In this document: piece by piece, positions 43,124 through 51,909 of the stretch
How the letters are laid out: each line of letters opens with the position of its first letter
Position numbering within the stretch: the stretch's first letter is position 1
DNA from: Pseudaeromonas sharmana
Lineage (GTDB): Bacteria; Pseudomonadota; Gammaproteobacteria; Enterobacterales; Aeromonadaceae
NCBI RefSeq assembly: GCF_042649925.1
Contig: NZ_JBHSAF010000007.1
Span: 1 to 64,000, forward strand
Length of the DNA: 64,000 nucleotides
Reading direction: 5' to 3'
Position numbers and translations under genes: made by a program
Notes under the pieces: model-generated
Database searches by the model: none
The model's input: only the letters and a program-made list of their open reading frames with translations
Told to the model about the DNA's origin: nothing

Positions 43124-44227
43124 ATGAAACGGACGATTCCACTGCTATTGGCCACCACGCTGGCCTCGAGCCACGGCCTGGCCGCCGCCGCAGCCGATCT
43201 GCAAACCCTGATCGACGCCGCGCGTCAGGAGCCCCCTCTGACCATCTATGCCCCGTCGGGAAAAATCGTGGAGACCGCGGCCGCGTTCAGCCACAAGTAT
43301 GGTGTCAAGGCCGAGGGGCTGAAGATCAACGGCGCCGCCCAGCTGGAGAAGATGACGCGCGAATTCCGCGCCAGCAACGTGCGTGGCGACGTGGTGCTGA
43401 CCGGTGACCCGGCGGCCGCCCTGGCCCAGCTGCTGCCACTGGGTATCGTCGAGAACTGGGTTCCGACCGATATTGCCAGCCAGCTCCCTGCCGCCAATCA
43501 ACAACCGCTGCTGGTGTATGGCGATCCTGTGGTCTGGAGTTACAACACCGAGGTCTATCATGACTGCCCGGTCGACAACATCTGGGCGTTGACCGAGCCG
43601 CAATGGCAACGTCGGGTGACGCTGCAGGATCCGTTGACCAAGGCCAGCTATCTGGACTGGTTCAATCAGCTCGAGCAGCGCTACGATGCCCAGATGGCCG
43701 CCGCCTATCAGGCTTACTATGGGAAACCGTTCGACACCAGCCAAGGTTCGGCCACCGAGGCCTGGGTCAAGGCGTTTGCCAAAAACGCCCCCCTGCCGAC
43801 GGACTCCGACGGCCCGGCCAGCGAAGCCGTCGGCGCTCCGGGACAGAAAACGCCGTTTATCGGCCTGATCTCCACCGCCAAATACCGGGATGTGGCCAAG
43901 GGCAAGCTGAAGATGGCCATCTGCAGCCAGATGCAACCGTTCGTCGGCTTGACGACACCGGCCTTCGGCCTGATCGCCAGCAAGACCAAGAGCCCGAATG
44001 CGGCGCGTTTACTGCTGCACTATCTGATGACGGAGGAGGGCATCGCCAATCAGACCGTGGATGGCAAGATCTCCGGCAACCCGACCATAGCCCCCAACGC
44101 GCAGGAAGCATCGGGAGTCCATAAGATCGCGGATCGGTTGCTGTCATACTCCGCCACCGAGGCCATCAGCGATTTCGACGCCCGTCAGCGCTGGTCTGAT
44201 CTATGGCGCCTGAATTTTACCCGTTAA
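43124..44227 (+). CDS. periplasmic solute-binding protein (FbpA/AfuA-like)
   Basis: 367 residues with a signal peptide (KRTIPLLLATTLASSHGLAA) and a class-2 binding fold. LTIYAPSGKIVETAAAFSHK is the typical beta-strand and helix start. The C-terminal half lacks the obvious adjacent tyrosine pair of ferric-binding FbpA, which argues against iron. ATG has AGGAG upstream. A strong hairpin follows, a common arrangement that raises binding-protein output. Confidence 0.8.
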   Translation: MKRTIPLLLATTLASSHGLAAAAADLQTLIDAARQEPPLTIYAPSGKIVETAAAFSHKYGVKAEGLKINGAAQLEKMTREFRASNVRGDVVLTGDPAAALAQLLPLGIVENWVPTDIASQLPAANQQPLLVYGDPVVWSYNTEVYHDCPVDNIWALTEPQWQRRVTLQDPLTKASYLDWFNQLEQRYDAQMAAAYQAYYGKPFDTSQGSATEAWVKAFAKNAPLPTDSDGPASEAVGAPGQKTPFIGLISTAKYRDVAKGKLKMAICSQMQPFVGLTTPAFGLIASKTKSPNAARLLLHYLMTEEGIANQTVDGKISGNPTIAPNAQEASGVHKIADRLLSYSATEAISDFDARQRWSDLWRLNFTR

Positions 44228-44246
44228 TCCGCCCCTTACTCACGAG

Positions 44247-44270
44247 GTGCGCCCGCTCCGGCGGGCGCCT
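44247..44270 (+). other. intercistronic hairpin after the binding-protein gene
   Basis: A perfect 8-bp stem GCGCCCGC/GCGGGCGC (44249-44256 and 44261-44268) with a 4-base loop and no T tract, between the binding-protein stop and the phosphatase start. It resembles the potF-potG hairpin and probably stabilises upstream mRNA or lowers downstream expression. Confidence 0.55.
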
Positions 44271-44280
44271 GCAGCACACC

Positions 44281-45177
44281 ATGACAGAAACCGATATTCA
44301 CGTTAGCAGTCACGACTATCCGCAGCCGCCGGCCAGGCCGGTTGCTGCCGCCGTTGATCGCGCGCCTCTGGAACAGCGGCTGCAAAGCGCCATCCAGCTG
44401 GTGCGCGAAGCAGGCTCGATTGCCCGCCAGGCGTTTTACACCATGACCACGGAGCAGATTGACTTCAAGGGGCCCCAGGACGTTCTGACCGCGGCCGACC
44501 TGGCCGTGGAACGCCACCTCAGGCAACGGCTGAGTCACGAATTTCCGGACGATAGCCTGCTGGGCGAGGAGCTGGGGGGTGAGCCCGATGAACACTGCTG
44601 GGTCATCGATCCCATCGACGGCACAGCCAACTTTGCACGCGGCATACCCCATTTTTGTATCGTGCTGGCGTTTATCAGCGCCGGTCAGACCCGGTTTGGC
44701 GTTATCTTTGATCCCCTGCATGACGAGCTATATGTCGCGCAGCAAGGGCGCGGAGCAACCTGCAATGATCAACCGATCCAGGTGGCCCAGACCCATCGTT
44801 TCGATGCCGCCAGCCTCGAGCTGGGCTGGAATCGACGTCGACCAACAGAGCACTATATGATGACGCTCGGCGCCCTGTTGGCTCACGGCGCCAATGTGCG
44901 CCGCGGAGCCTGTGGCGCCCTGGCGCTGGCCTATGTCGCCAGCGGTCGCAGTGATGGCTACCTTGAGCTGCATATGCACCCCTGGGACTGCCTGGCCGGC
45001 CTGCTGCTGGTTCGCGAAGCCGGCGGCGTGACACTGGATCCGAGCCGCGATCAAGCTCCGGGGAGCTGGCCGCACGGTGGCCCCGTGCTCGCCGCCACTC
45101 CTGCCCTGGCTGCCGCCATGGCCGAGGCTGCCGCACTGCCCTTTTCACCGCCCGTAACCACAAGGATCGTCGTATGA
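44281..45177 (+). CDS. inositol monophosphatase-family phosphatase
   Basis: 298 residues of the IMPase/SuhB superfamily. Metal-binding residues are E96 and E97 in LLGEELGG, D110 and D113 in WVIDPIDGTANFARG, and D236 in HPWDCLAGLLLVREAGG. The N-terminal 30 residues are an extra low-complexity segment. The family hydrolyses sugar and inositol phosphates with Mg2+. It is the fourth gene of the transporter operon, so the likely substrate is what the transporter brings in. The ATG at 44281 is the best start, though the ribosome-binding site is weak. Confidence 0.85.
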   Translation: MTETDIHVSSHDYPQPPARPVAAAVDRAPLEQRLQSAIQLVREAGSIARQAFYTMTTEQIDFKGPQDVLTAADLAVERHLRQRLSHEFPDDSLLGEELGGEPDEHCWVIDPIDGTANFARGIPHFCIVLAFISAGQTRFGVIFDPLHDELYVAQQGRGATCNDQPIQVAQTHRFDAASLELGWNRRRPTEHYMMTLGALLAHGANVRRGACGALALAYVASGRSDGYLELHMHPWDCLAGLLLVREAGGVTLDPSRDQAPGSWPHGGPVLAATPALAAAMAEAAALPFSPPVTTRIVV

Positions 45178-45782
45178 ATTCAATACCCGCCTACCCCCGC
45201 GCCGCGATGCACCGCATCGCCGACGCCATCGGACCGGAAGGCCAACACCTTTACCTGGGTGGCGATGAGGCAGCACGCGATCTGGCACTGCTACGCGCCC
45301 ACGGCATCACGGCAGTTGTCAACTGCGCCATCAATCTCGACATCAACTATGTTTGCGATCCCTACCTGCCCGCGTCCGGCGACAAGCTGGCCGGAGGACA
45401 TGCGCCAATCCGCCATTACAAAATGGGACTGGTAGACGGACCGGGAAACCCCCACCAGATGGCGCTCGCCGGCTTCTTTTTACTGGATGGTGCCTTCCAC
45501 CAGCAGATCCCGGACAAGCCCAGCTACCCGTGTCGGGAACGGGGTCATGTCCTGATCCATTGCCGGGCCGGGCGCAGCCGCTCCGTGGCCATCGCCGCCC
45601 TCTATCTTCGTCATCGTCAGCCCGACCGCTACCCCAACCTGCAGGCCGCCATCGACGCGATCCGCAACCGGCGCGAACTGCAGCCTTACGAGTGGTTTGA
45701 AACGCCGAAACCCAGCCTGATCGAGGCCATCACCCGTGCCGACCAGATGCTGGCGCGACTGGCCGACGCCGAAATGCTATGA
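45174..45782 (+). CDS. dual-specificity/tyrosine-type phosphatase
   Basis: 202 residues of the cysteine-dependent DSP fold. The signature is HCRAGRSRS with catalytic C130 and R136 (CX5R). The general acid is probably D88 in GLVDGPGNP. Such enzymes dephosphorylate phospho-amino acids, but many bacterial ones act on phospho-lipids or sugar phosphates. It overlaps the IMPase-like gene by 4 bp (ATGA), so two unrelated phosphatases are translated together. Its 3' end overlaps the convergent lacI-type gene by 6 bp. Confidence 0.85.
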   Translation: MNSIPAYPRAAMHRIADAIGPEGQHLYLGGDEAARDLALLRAHGITAVVNCAINLDINYVCDPYLPASGDKLAGGHAPIRHYKMGLVDGPGNPHQMALAGFFLLDGAFHQQIPDKPSYPCRERGHVLIHCRAGRSRSVAIAALYLRHRQPDRYPNLQAAIDAIRNRRELQPYEWFETPKPSLIEAITRADQMLARLADAEML

Positions 45783-46802
45783 GTCAATCGCAAGGGGCGG
45801 CACAGCGCGAGTGGTGTCTCGCCACACCGGCTGCAACGGACAGCGGTAATCGTTAGGAAAGGCGCCGAACGGCGCCTGAAGCCGCGCCATGATGTGCTGC
45901 ACCATCTGCTGCTGCGGCTGACAAAACGTCGTCAGCTGGTAGGCGTGCCAGCGCGCCTGTTCGATGTCATCAAAGCCCACCAGCACCATCTCCTCCGGCA
46001 CTTTCACACCACGGCGCCGCATCTCGTCGAGAAAACCGCACGCCAGCAGATCGGTAACACAAAACACCCCCTCCGGTTGCCGTTGCAGCATGCCAGCCAT
46101 GGCCACCCCGGAGGCATAGGCGGTATCGCCATAGCGCACCACCTCCACCGACAAGCCGGCTTCCGCAGCAGCGGCGACGAAACCACGCTCCCGCGCCAGC
46201 AGGCCAACCGAACCGACGGCCGACGCTATCAACGCCACCCGCCGGCAGCCCTGCTGCTGTAGTATGGCCAGCGCGGCACGGGCCGTGCCTTCATTGTCGA
46301 TGCGGATATTCTCGGCCTGCGGATGGTCATAGTCACGGTTGACCAGAATCACCCGCTGGCCATTGGTCAGACACTTGTCGATCAGCGCTTTTTGCGGTTG
46401 CCCGGAGAGAATGATCGACGCTTCGGCACGAAACCCCAGCGTCTGCTCCAACGCGGCCGCGACGCTCTGCTCGTCACCCTTGGTGTTGATAACCATCGCC
46501 ACCTTGTCTATCTGTTGCAGCGCCCGCGTCAGCTGATCGAGAAAGCTGGCCTGAAACGGGGTGCTGATGTCGGTGGTAATCAGGCTGACGATGCGGCTGG
46601 TGTCGTGCAGACAGCGCGCCAGATGGTTGACCTGATACCCCAGCTCCTGGGCTGCCGCCAGCACCTTGGCGCGGGTACGCGCCGAAACGCTGGCACCGGC
46701 GGTGAAGGTCCGCGACACCGCAGAGCGCGAAACGCCGGCCAGCTCGGCCACCTGCACAGCGCTGACAAAGCGCTTCTCCAGCGGGACAGACAAGGGGGAC
46801 AT
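45777..46802 (-). CDS. LacI-family transcriptional regulator
   Basis: 341 residues from the ATG at 46800-46802, which follows GAGGAG. The helix-turn-helix is SAVQVAELAGVSRSAVSRTF; the periplasmic-binding-like effector domain follows (VSLITTDISTPFQASFLDQL and VNTKGDEQSVAAALEQTLGF). LacI regulators bind sugars or sugar-like ligands and repress transport operons. It converges on the transporter-phosphatase operon and is the likely regulator. An inverted repeat CGGCAGAC..GTCTGCCG (46817-46824 and 46843-46850) sits just upstream and could serve autoregulation. Confidence 0.88.
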   Translation of the reverse strand: MSPLSVPLEKRFVSAVQVAELAGVSRSAVSRTFTAGASVSARTRAKVLAAAQELGYQVNHLARCLHDTSRIVSLITTDISTPFQASFLDQLTRALQQIDKVAMVINTKGDEQSVAAALEQTLGFRAEASIILSGQPQKALIDKCLTNGQRVILVNRDYDHPQAENIRIDNEGTARAALAILQQQGCRRVALIASAVGSVGLLARERGFVAAAAEAGLSVEVVRYGDTAYASGVAMAGMLQRQPEGVFCVTDLLACGFLDEMRRRGVKVPEEMVLVGFDDIEQARWHAYQLTTFCQPQQQMVQHIMARLQAPFGAFPNDYRCPLQPVWRDTTRAVPPLAIDS

Positions 46803-46965
46803 CGGCGACTCCTCTACGGCAGACAGCAACCTAAACGCCCCAGTCTGCCGCGCATTTTGGTCAGAAATATGACAAGCCGCGACCATAACGTCGCTGCCGA
46901 TACGTCCCGCGATTGCCGCTTATTTGGTATGCTCGCCGGCAGAGTGACTCGCAAGGAAGCCTGTC

Positions 46966-47832
46966 GTGTCCCGTGATCGTCTGCTACGTGCCGGTGCCTT
47001 TCTGGAACGGCACCTGTTCGACCCCATCCAGCCGGAAGATATCGCCGCGGCCTCGGCACTGTCGCTGCGCTCGCTGCAACGCTACTTCGCGACCGCGGTC
47101 GGCGAGAGCCTCAGCGGTTACCTGCGTGGCCGCCGCTTGACCCATGCGGCGCAACAGCTGGTTCTGGGCCACCAGGACATCCTCTCTCTGGCGCTGGATT
47201 GCCAATTTGGCAGCCATGAGGCCTTTACTCGCGCCTTCAGCCGTCACTTCTTCATGAGCCCGAGCGCATTTCGCCAGCAGGGCTGTCTGCAACACAACTA
47301 CTACCGCCCCAGCCTGGATCTGGCGATGCTCGCCGAGCTCGCCGCCCAGCACCAGCAGCCGCCGCACATCACGCCCAGGGCACAGCAGCCACTGTGGGGG
47401 CTGACCCAGGCCATGCAGACCGACGAGCTGAGCGGTGCCGGACTGGGCATAGCGTTGTCACAGCTCAACAGCCAACTGTGCAGCCTGTTCGGTCCACGCA
47501 CACCGACCCGGGTCTTCTATTTCAAGAGCCAGCCCGGCCAGTGCCGCGACTTCCTGCTACTGGTGGCCACCGCGGCCGGCCCCGGCATGCCCCCCCAAGG
47601 CATCACAGCGCTGACGCTGCCGGCCGGCTATGCCGCCACCTTCACGCTGCACGGCGACGAATCACAGCTGCCGGTGTTCATGTACCACTGTTTTGCGCAA
47701 TGGATCTTCCACAGCGGCTGGCACTTTGCCGACGCGCCGATCGAACTGCAACTCCCCGATGAACAGCATCCACGCTTTCGCCTGACGCTACCGGTGCGTA
47801 CCACCCCCTGCCCGGTTTACCGGCTGTGGTAA
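46966..47832 (+). CDS. AraC-family regulator with GyrI-like effector domain
   Basis: 288 residues. The two AraC helix-turn-helix motifs are N-terminal (about 5-105): DIAAASALSLRSLQRYF, LALDCQFGSHEAFTRAFSRH. The C-terminal 150 residues resemble the GyrI/Rob ligand-binding fold. This is the Rob-like organisation. It starts at a GTG with AAGGAA upstream and is divergent from the LacI gene; its target may be the downstream esterase or the neighbouring transporter. Confidence 0.8.
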   Translation: MSRDRLLRAGAFLERHLFDPIQPEDIAAASALSLRSLQRYFATAVGESLSGYLRGRRLTHAAQQLVLGHQDILSLALDCQFGSHEAFTRAFSRHFFMSPSAFRQQGCLQHNYYRPSLDLAMLAELAAQHQQPPHITPRAQQPLWGLTQAMQTDELSGAGLGIALSQLNSQLCSLFGPRTPTRVFYFKSQPGQCRDFLLLVATAAGPGMPPQGITALTLPAGYAATFTLHGDESQLPVFMYHCFAQWIFHSGWHFADAPIELQLPDEQHPRFRLTLPVRTTPCPVYRLW

Positions 47833-47937
47833 CCACCTCCAGTCTCACCACGCCGGCACACTGGCGCCGATAATCAAGCCAGCCCGATCACAGCAGCATA
47901 AGGTGGAACTCCTACTACCAAGCTGGAGTCACGGGTT

Positions 47938-49359
47938 ATGTTGCGTTGGTTTTCCTTTCCGTTATTACTGGTTGCCGTCTCGCTGTCGGTGCAGAGCGCC
48001 GAGCTGAGCGAAGTGCGCTGGCAAGGCCGTTGGGGCGATGGTCTGCGCGATGCCCTGATCCTGACTCCGGCCGCTGACGCCAATGCCAAACAGATGCAGG
48101 TGCACTATTGGCGCAAGCTGAATGCGGATTGGCAACAGGCCGAGCTGCAGTTCGATGCCCTGGCCACGGTGCAGCAGGCACAACCGCTGACGCTGCAGTG
48201 GAACATCGAAGGGGATCCGCAACAGGGCAGCATGCAGCTGGTGTATCAGCCGGCTGACGATACCATGACCTTGCACTACACCAGTGTGCAACAACAGGGG
48301 AGCATGACGATGCGCCGCGCCACACCAACCACGGCAGCCCAATCTGGCGCCGAACCCTGCTTGCAACCCAGTGCCGGCGCTCAGGCGGTCACGCTGCGCT
48401 GGCACGCGCCCGATGCCAAGGCGGTCTATCTGGCCGGCGAGATGAATGACTGGCAGGCCGATACGCTGCCGCTGCAACGCCAGGCCGATGGTGACTGGGC
48501 ACTGACCCTCTATCTGACTCCGGGACGCTGGGCCTACAAGCTGGTGCAGGATGGCCAATGGCTCAGCGATCCGCTCAATCCGCTGCGCCATCCCGATGGC
48601 CAGGGCGGCTTCAACTCGCTGCTGCAGATTGGCGCTACCGATCCGCTGTTCACTCCCCGAGCCAATCCGGCCGAGCGCGGCCAACTGCAGACGATCACGC
48701 TGACCGGCAGCGACCATGCCCCGCACCAGGTCCTGATCTACCGGCCCGCAGGCAGCGACCCGCACACGCCGCTGCCCTGGCTGCTGGCACTGCATGGTTA
48801 TGGCATGGATCGCCAGCAGTGGGTGGCTGATGGCGAGCTGCCGACGCTGCTCGACAACCTGATCGCCGGGCAGCAGATCCCGCCACTGGCCGTGGTGCTG
48901 GTCGACGGTGGCAAGAGCTTCTATCAGGGGGCGACCGAACAGTTCCTGATCCGCGATCTGCTGCCCCGGGTCGGACACTGGGGGCTAAGCACGCAGCCGA
49001 AGCAACGGGCGCTGCTCGGCGTCTCGATGGGCGGCTTCGGCGCCTTCTACCTGGCCTACCGTCATCCGCAGCAGTTCGCCCAGGCGGTCTCGCTCTCCGG
49101 TTACTTCGCCCCGCGTCCGCAGGCGGAGTGGACGCCAGCCGGCCTGCAGGCCATGCCACCCACCCGCCTCTACTGCGGCTTGCAGGACCACACCAGCCTC
49201 GCCAGCAACCAGGCGCTGCAACAACAGCTGCAACACGCCGGCGTCACGCCGCCCTTTCACTACAGCGCCGGCGGCCACACCTGGCACTACTGGCAGGGGC
49301 TGCTGCCGGACGTGATCCGCGAGCTGGCACAACGGATCGGCACGGGGTCTGCCAGCTGA
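47938..49359 (+). CDS. secreted esterase with N-terminal glycogen-binding-like domain
   Basis: 473 residues. A signal peptide (about 1-20) is followed by a beta-rich region, then an AMPK/CBM48-like E-set domain (about 150-240; LRWHAPDAKAVYLAGEMNDW, GRWAYKLVQDGQWLSDP), then an alpha/beta hydrolase of the Fes/esterase-D type (about 260-470): GVSMGGFGAFYLAY (nucleophile S) and a C-terminal GGHTWHYW (histidine). The architecture resembles enterobactin esterase Fes and carbohydrate esterases. Substrate unknown. It lies 105 bp after the AraC-type gene. Confidence 0.78.
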   Translation: MLRWFSFPLLLVAVSLSVQSAELSEVRWQGRWGDGLRDALILTPAADANAKQMQVHYWRKLNADWQQAELQFDALATVQQAQPLTLQWNIEGDPQQGSMQLVYQPADDTMTLHYTSVQQQGSMTMRRATPTTAAQSGAEPCLQPSAGAQAVTLRWHAPDAKAVYLAGEMNDWQADTLPLQRQADGDWALTLYLTPGRWAYKLVQDGQWLSDPLNPLRHPDGQGGFNSLLQIGATDPLFTPRANPAERGQLQTITLTGSDHAPHQVLIYRPAGSDPHTPLPWLLALHGYGMDRQQWVADGELPTLLDNLIAGQQIPPLAVVLVDGGKSFYQGATEQFLIRDLLPRVGHWGLSTQPKQRALLGVSMGGFGAFYLAYRHPQQFAQAVSLSGYFAPRPQAEWTPAGLQAMPPTRLYCGLQDHTSLASNQALQQQLQHAGVTPPFHYSAGGHTWHYWQGLLPDVIRELAQRIGTGSAS

Positions 49360-49392
49360 GCCTGCTCCAGCAGCGGAGCGGCCTGCAAGCCA

Positions 49393-50319
49393 CTACCAAG
49401 GTTCCGGGCGCAGCCACTCCGGGTCCAGCTGGCTGGCATCGCCGAGCAACAGCGGGCTGGCCGGGTCGTGGCGGGCGCGGTTACGGGCCGCCAGCGTCTG
49501 GCTGCGATTGGCGTAACAATAGGCACAGCCGTGGGGACAGCTGTCGTACTGGCCGATATCCACGCTCGGCGCACAGCCGCAGGCGGCACGCTGTCCCGGA
49601 TCCTTGCGCTGCGGCAAATCCAGGCCGAACAGCCGGTTCAGCAATGCAACATCGATGCAGCGACCCGGCGCAATCTGCCAGCGCGACAGATCGACCGCTT
49701 CGGCGCAACTGCTCAGCTGCAGGTCATAATCGGCCGCGCTGCGCTGCAGCGCACCGAGCAACTCGGCCAGCGGCTCGGGCTGCGCCAGCAGATCCTGATA
49801 CTGCAGGCCGGGCACCCGATCGAGCTGGCGTACGCTCTTGCCATACAGATCGGCAAAGCTGATCACCACCTGCCGGGTGTGACCGGCCAGCGCCGCCGCC
49901 AACTGGCTGAAACGGCGCTGGTGTTCGGCCACCGGCAGCCAGTTGCACAGCAGGATAGGGTCATAACGCCAGATGACGCGCTCCGGCCCCAGCTGCCGGC
50001 TGAGGGCCTGAAAACTGGCCACTGCCTGCTCCAGTGGCGGCAGATGGGGCTCCAGCCGTGACGGATAGCCCGTCAGCGTGACGTGAAACAGGCTGTGGTA
50101 GCCCAGCGCCTCGAGCCGCGGCAACGCCGGCAGCAATGGCGCGGCATGGCGCGTCCAGAAGACGATGGCCTCGACGGCATCCGGACGCAGCCGGATGCGA
50201 CGGATCTGCCGTGCATTGAACGGATTGGCCACCAGCACATATCCCGCCTCGATGCGGTTCATGAACCAGCGGCTGTAAAACGCCGGAATATCGCTGCGCC
50301 GACTGGCACTGATGATCAT
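49393..50319 (-). CDS. DUF1848 protein with C-terminal Fe-S-type cysteine motif
   Basis: 308 residues, DUF1848 from the MIISASRRSDIPAFYSRWFM start. The C-terminal quarter carries CGCAPSVDIGQYDSCPHGCAYCYAN: the CPHGCAYC part has the CX3CX2C spacing of radical-SAM enzymes and the following YCYAN resembles spore-photoproduct-lyase-type proteins. The motif is near the C-terminus, not the N-terminus. Function unknown; it may bind a 4Fe-4S cluster. It converges on the esterase gene and is probably monocistronic. Confidence 0.78.
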   Translation of the reverse strand: MIISASRRSDIPAFYSRWFMNRIEAGYVLVANPFNARQIRRIRLRPDAVEAIVFWTRHAAPLLPALPRLEALGYHSLFHVTLTGYPSRLEPHLPPLEQAVASFQALSRQLGPERVIWRYDPILLCNWLPVAEHQRRFSQLAAALAGHTRQVVISFADLYGKSVRQLDRVPGLQYQDLLAQPEPLAELLGALQRSAADYDLQLSSCAEAVDLSRWQIAPGRCIDVALLNRLFGLDLPQRKDPGQRAACGCAPSVDIGQYDSCPHGCAYCYANRSQTLAARNRARHDPASPLLLGDASQLDPEWLRPEPW

Positions 50320-50401
50320 GACTTGCTCTCCGATTAGGCATCACGACACGCCCTTGCCAATCATCCACGCTGCTCGCGCGCGGCGAGTGTGCAGCGCGCT
50401 A

Positions 50402-51430
50402 TCAGTGACTATAGCGCTGTCGATAGGCCAGTGGCGTCATCCCCAGATGACTGCTGAAGAAGCGGGAAAATACCGCTTGCGAAGAGAAACAGACTCGCTC
50501 GCTGATCTGCAGGATGCTCTGGTTGGTTTCCGCCAGCAGACGACACGCCAGTGCCATGCGTCGCTGTTTGAGCAATTCCGTAAAGCTGGTGCGGAACGGG
50601 CGTAACCGTTCGTTAAGGGTCCAGCGGCTCATGCCCAACAGGGCACAAATCTGCGGCAAAATATGCGTTTCTCCTGCGGTCTCAGCCTGAGCTAACGCCT
50701 GATCGATCAACTCGCTGACCAGAGAACAGAAGCTCGGCGGGGGCGCTATCTGCTGACAGCACCGCTGTAACTCTGCCATCTGGCCACGATTCAGCAGCCG
50801 ATTGAAGCAGCCGCTGGGGCTATCCAGCTGCGCATTTTCCAGCAACAACACATTCTGATGCTGGCCAAAATGGCACGACTGGCGGAAAAACGCATCGATG
50901 GCCGAATCTGCTGCATCCCGCTCGGCCTCCAGCCAAATCTGGCCGCGTAAATCCGGAATGCTATTGCGCAAGCAATCAAACATCAGCATGAAATTACCCA
51001 AGGCTGAAAAATTCCGCTGCCTGGGGCCATCAACAACATATTCCACACGGGTATGGCTATCGTTTCTGCTAATAATAATATGGTCACAATCCCCGACAAC
51101 AATTCGATAGTGTCGGTAAGTCTGTAATAAATTAGTGCCATTTTCCTGATTCAAACAGGCACCAATAAATTCCGGAAAATAGTGATAAACTTCGGATGCA
51201 ATCCCATTATTTATATTCTGCTCCAATAGCCCGTTTAATATTAACTCCTGATAAACGCCAATCTCCTGTAACACGCGCAAATGTTGTGGTGCAGAAAGGC
51301 GGCCCTCCTTTTTATCCAGCTCATGCCGGCTGATACCAGACAGACTCAGGATCTTCGACGTTTCGAGGCCCTGCTCCTGCAGCAGGGCCAGCAGGCTTCT
51401 GGCCACCAGGTTTGACACACTCTGAGCCAT
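50402..51430 (-). CDS. AraC-family transcriptional regulator (arabinose-binding-like N-terminal domain)
   Basis: 342 residues from the ATG at 51428-51430, preceded by GGAG. The N-terminal effector region starts MAQSVSNLVARSLLALLQEQ; the C-terminal AraC DNA-binding pair has LPQICALLGMSRWTLNERL and ISERVCFSSQAVFSRFFSSH. It is divergent from the family-3 glycosidase gene and is a good candidate regulator of it. An upstream in-frame extension of 42 codons has no start signal. Confidence 0.84.
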   Translation of the reverse strand: MAQSVSNLVARSLLALLQEQGLETSKILSLSGISRHELDKKEGRLSAPQHLRVLQEIGVYQELILNGLLEQNINNGIASEVYHYFPEFIGACLNQENGTNLLQTYRHYRIVVGDCDHIIISRNDSHTRVEYVVDGPRQRNFSALGNFMLMFDCLRNSIPDLRGQIWLEAERDAADSAIDAFFRQSCHFGQHQNVLLLENAQLDSPSGCFNRLLNRGQMAELQRCCQQIAPPPSFCSLVSELIDQALAQAETAGETHILPQICALLGMSRWTLNERLRPFRTSFTELLKQRRMALACRLLAETNQSILQISERVCFSSQAVFSRFFSSHLGMTPLAYRQRYSH

Positions 51431-51909
51431 GAATCCGCTCCTCCTCGCCGTGCCATGCACGCCTTGCCACCAGGAGATGGTCATTGCCGCCACTCCCACA
51501 CTGGCGTGCCGGCCGAGACCGCAGCACGTCAAGTGCCAGCGGGCGGTTCCCGTCACGCGTCACCGGAGGCCATGGTCGATCGATATCAACAGCCGTCCGG
51601 CGAGCCTGTATATATCAGCCAGTGGTCATTAACAAAGGGATCAGGCTCACAGATGACAGGGACTCAGCGATGCAACAAACTGTAACTATGTGACCATGAA
51701 AACACTTTCAAAACTTCCTCCCCAATGCAAAAAATCCCCACCGAATGGCCAACGACAAAATAACGATAGTGATTAGGCTAATAGGCGAAAATGGCTTCCG
51801 GATCAGGCAGGGCGAATATATATACGTTATTCAAGCCATGCTTATTTACCATTTTCTTTTTACACCCAGCTCTGTGGACTATTTCAGCTTGCTGCAAAAG
51901 GAATGGAAA
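51431..51909. other. divergent intergenic region between the AraC gene and the glycosidase
   Basis: About 480 bp. The right half (51600-51900) is AT-rich, with several A/T tracts and a TGTGA at 51690 that could be half of a CRP site. A frame stays open upstream of the glycosidase start from 51745 but has no ribosome-binding site and no signal peptide. No gene is called. Confidence 0.5.

Noticed and set aside
43124..44227. Calling the transporter a ferric iron importer
   Set aside because: The fused permease and ATPase resemble FbpBC, but the binding protein lacks an obvious tyrosine pair and the operon continues into two phosphatases; iron is not excluded but not favoured.
47965..48978. A 337-codon minus-strand frame opposite the esterase
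   Set aside because: Antisense to a gene with signal peptide and catalytic motifs; composition of a shadow frame.
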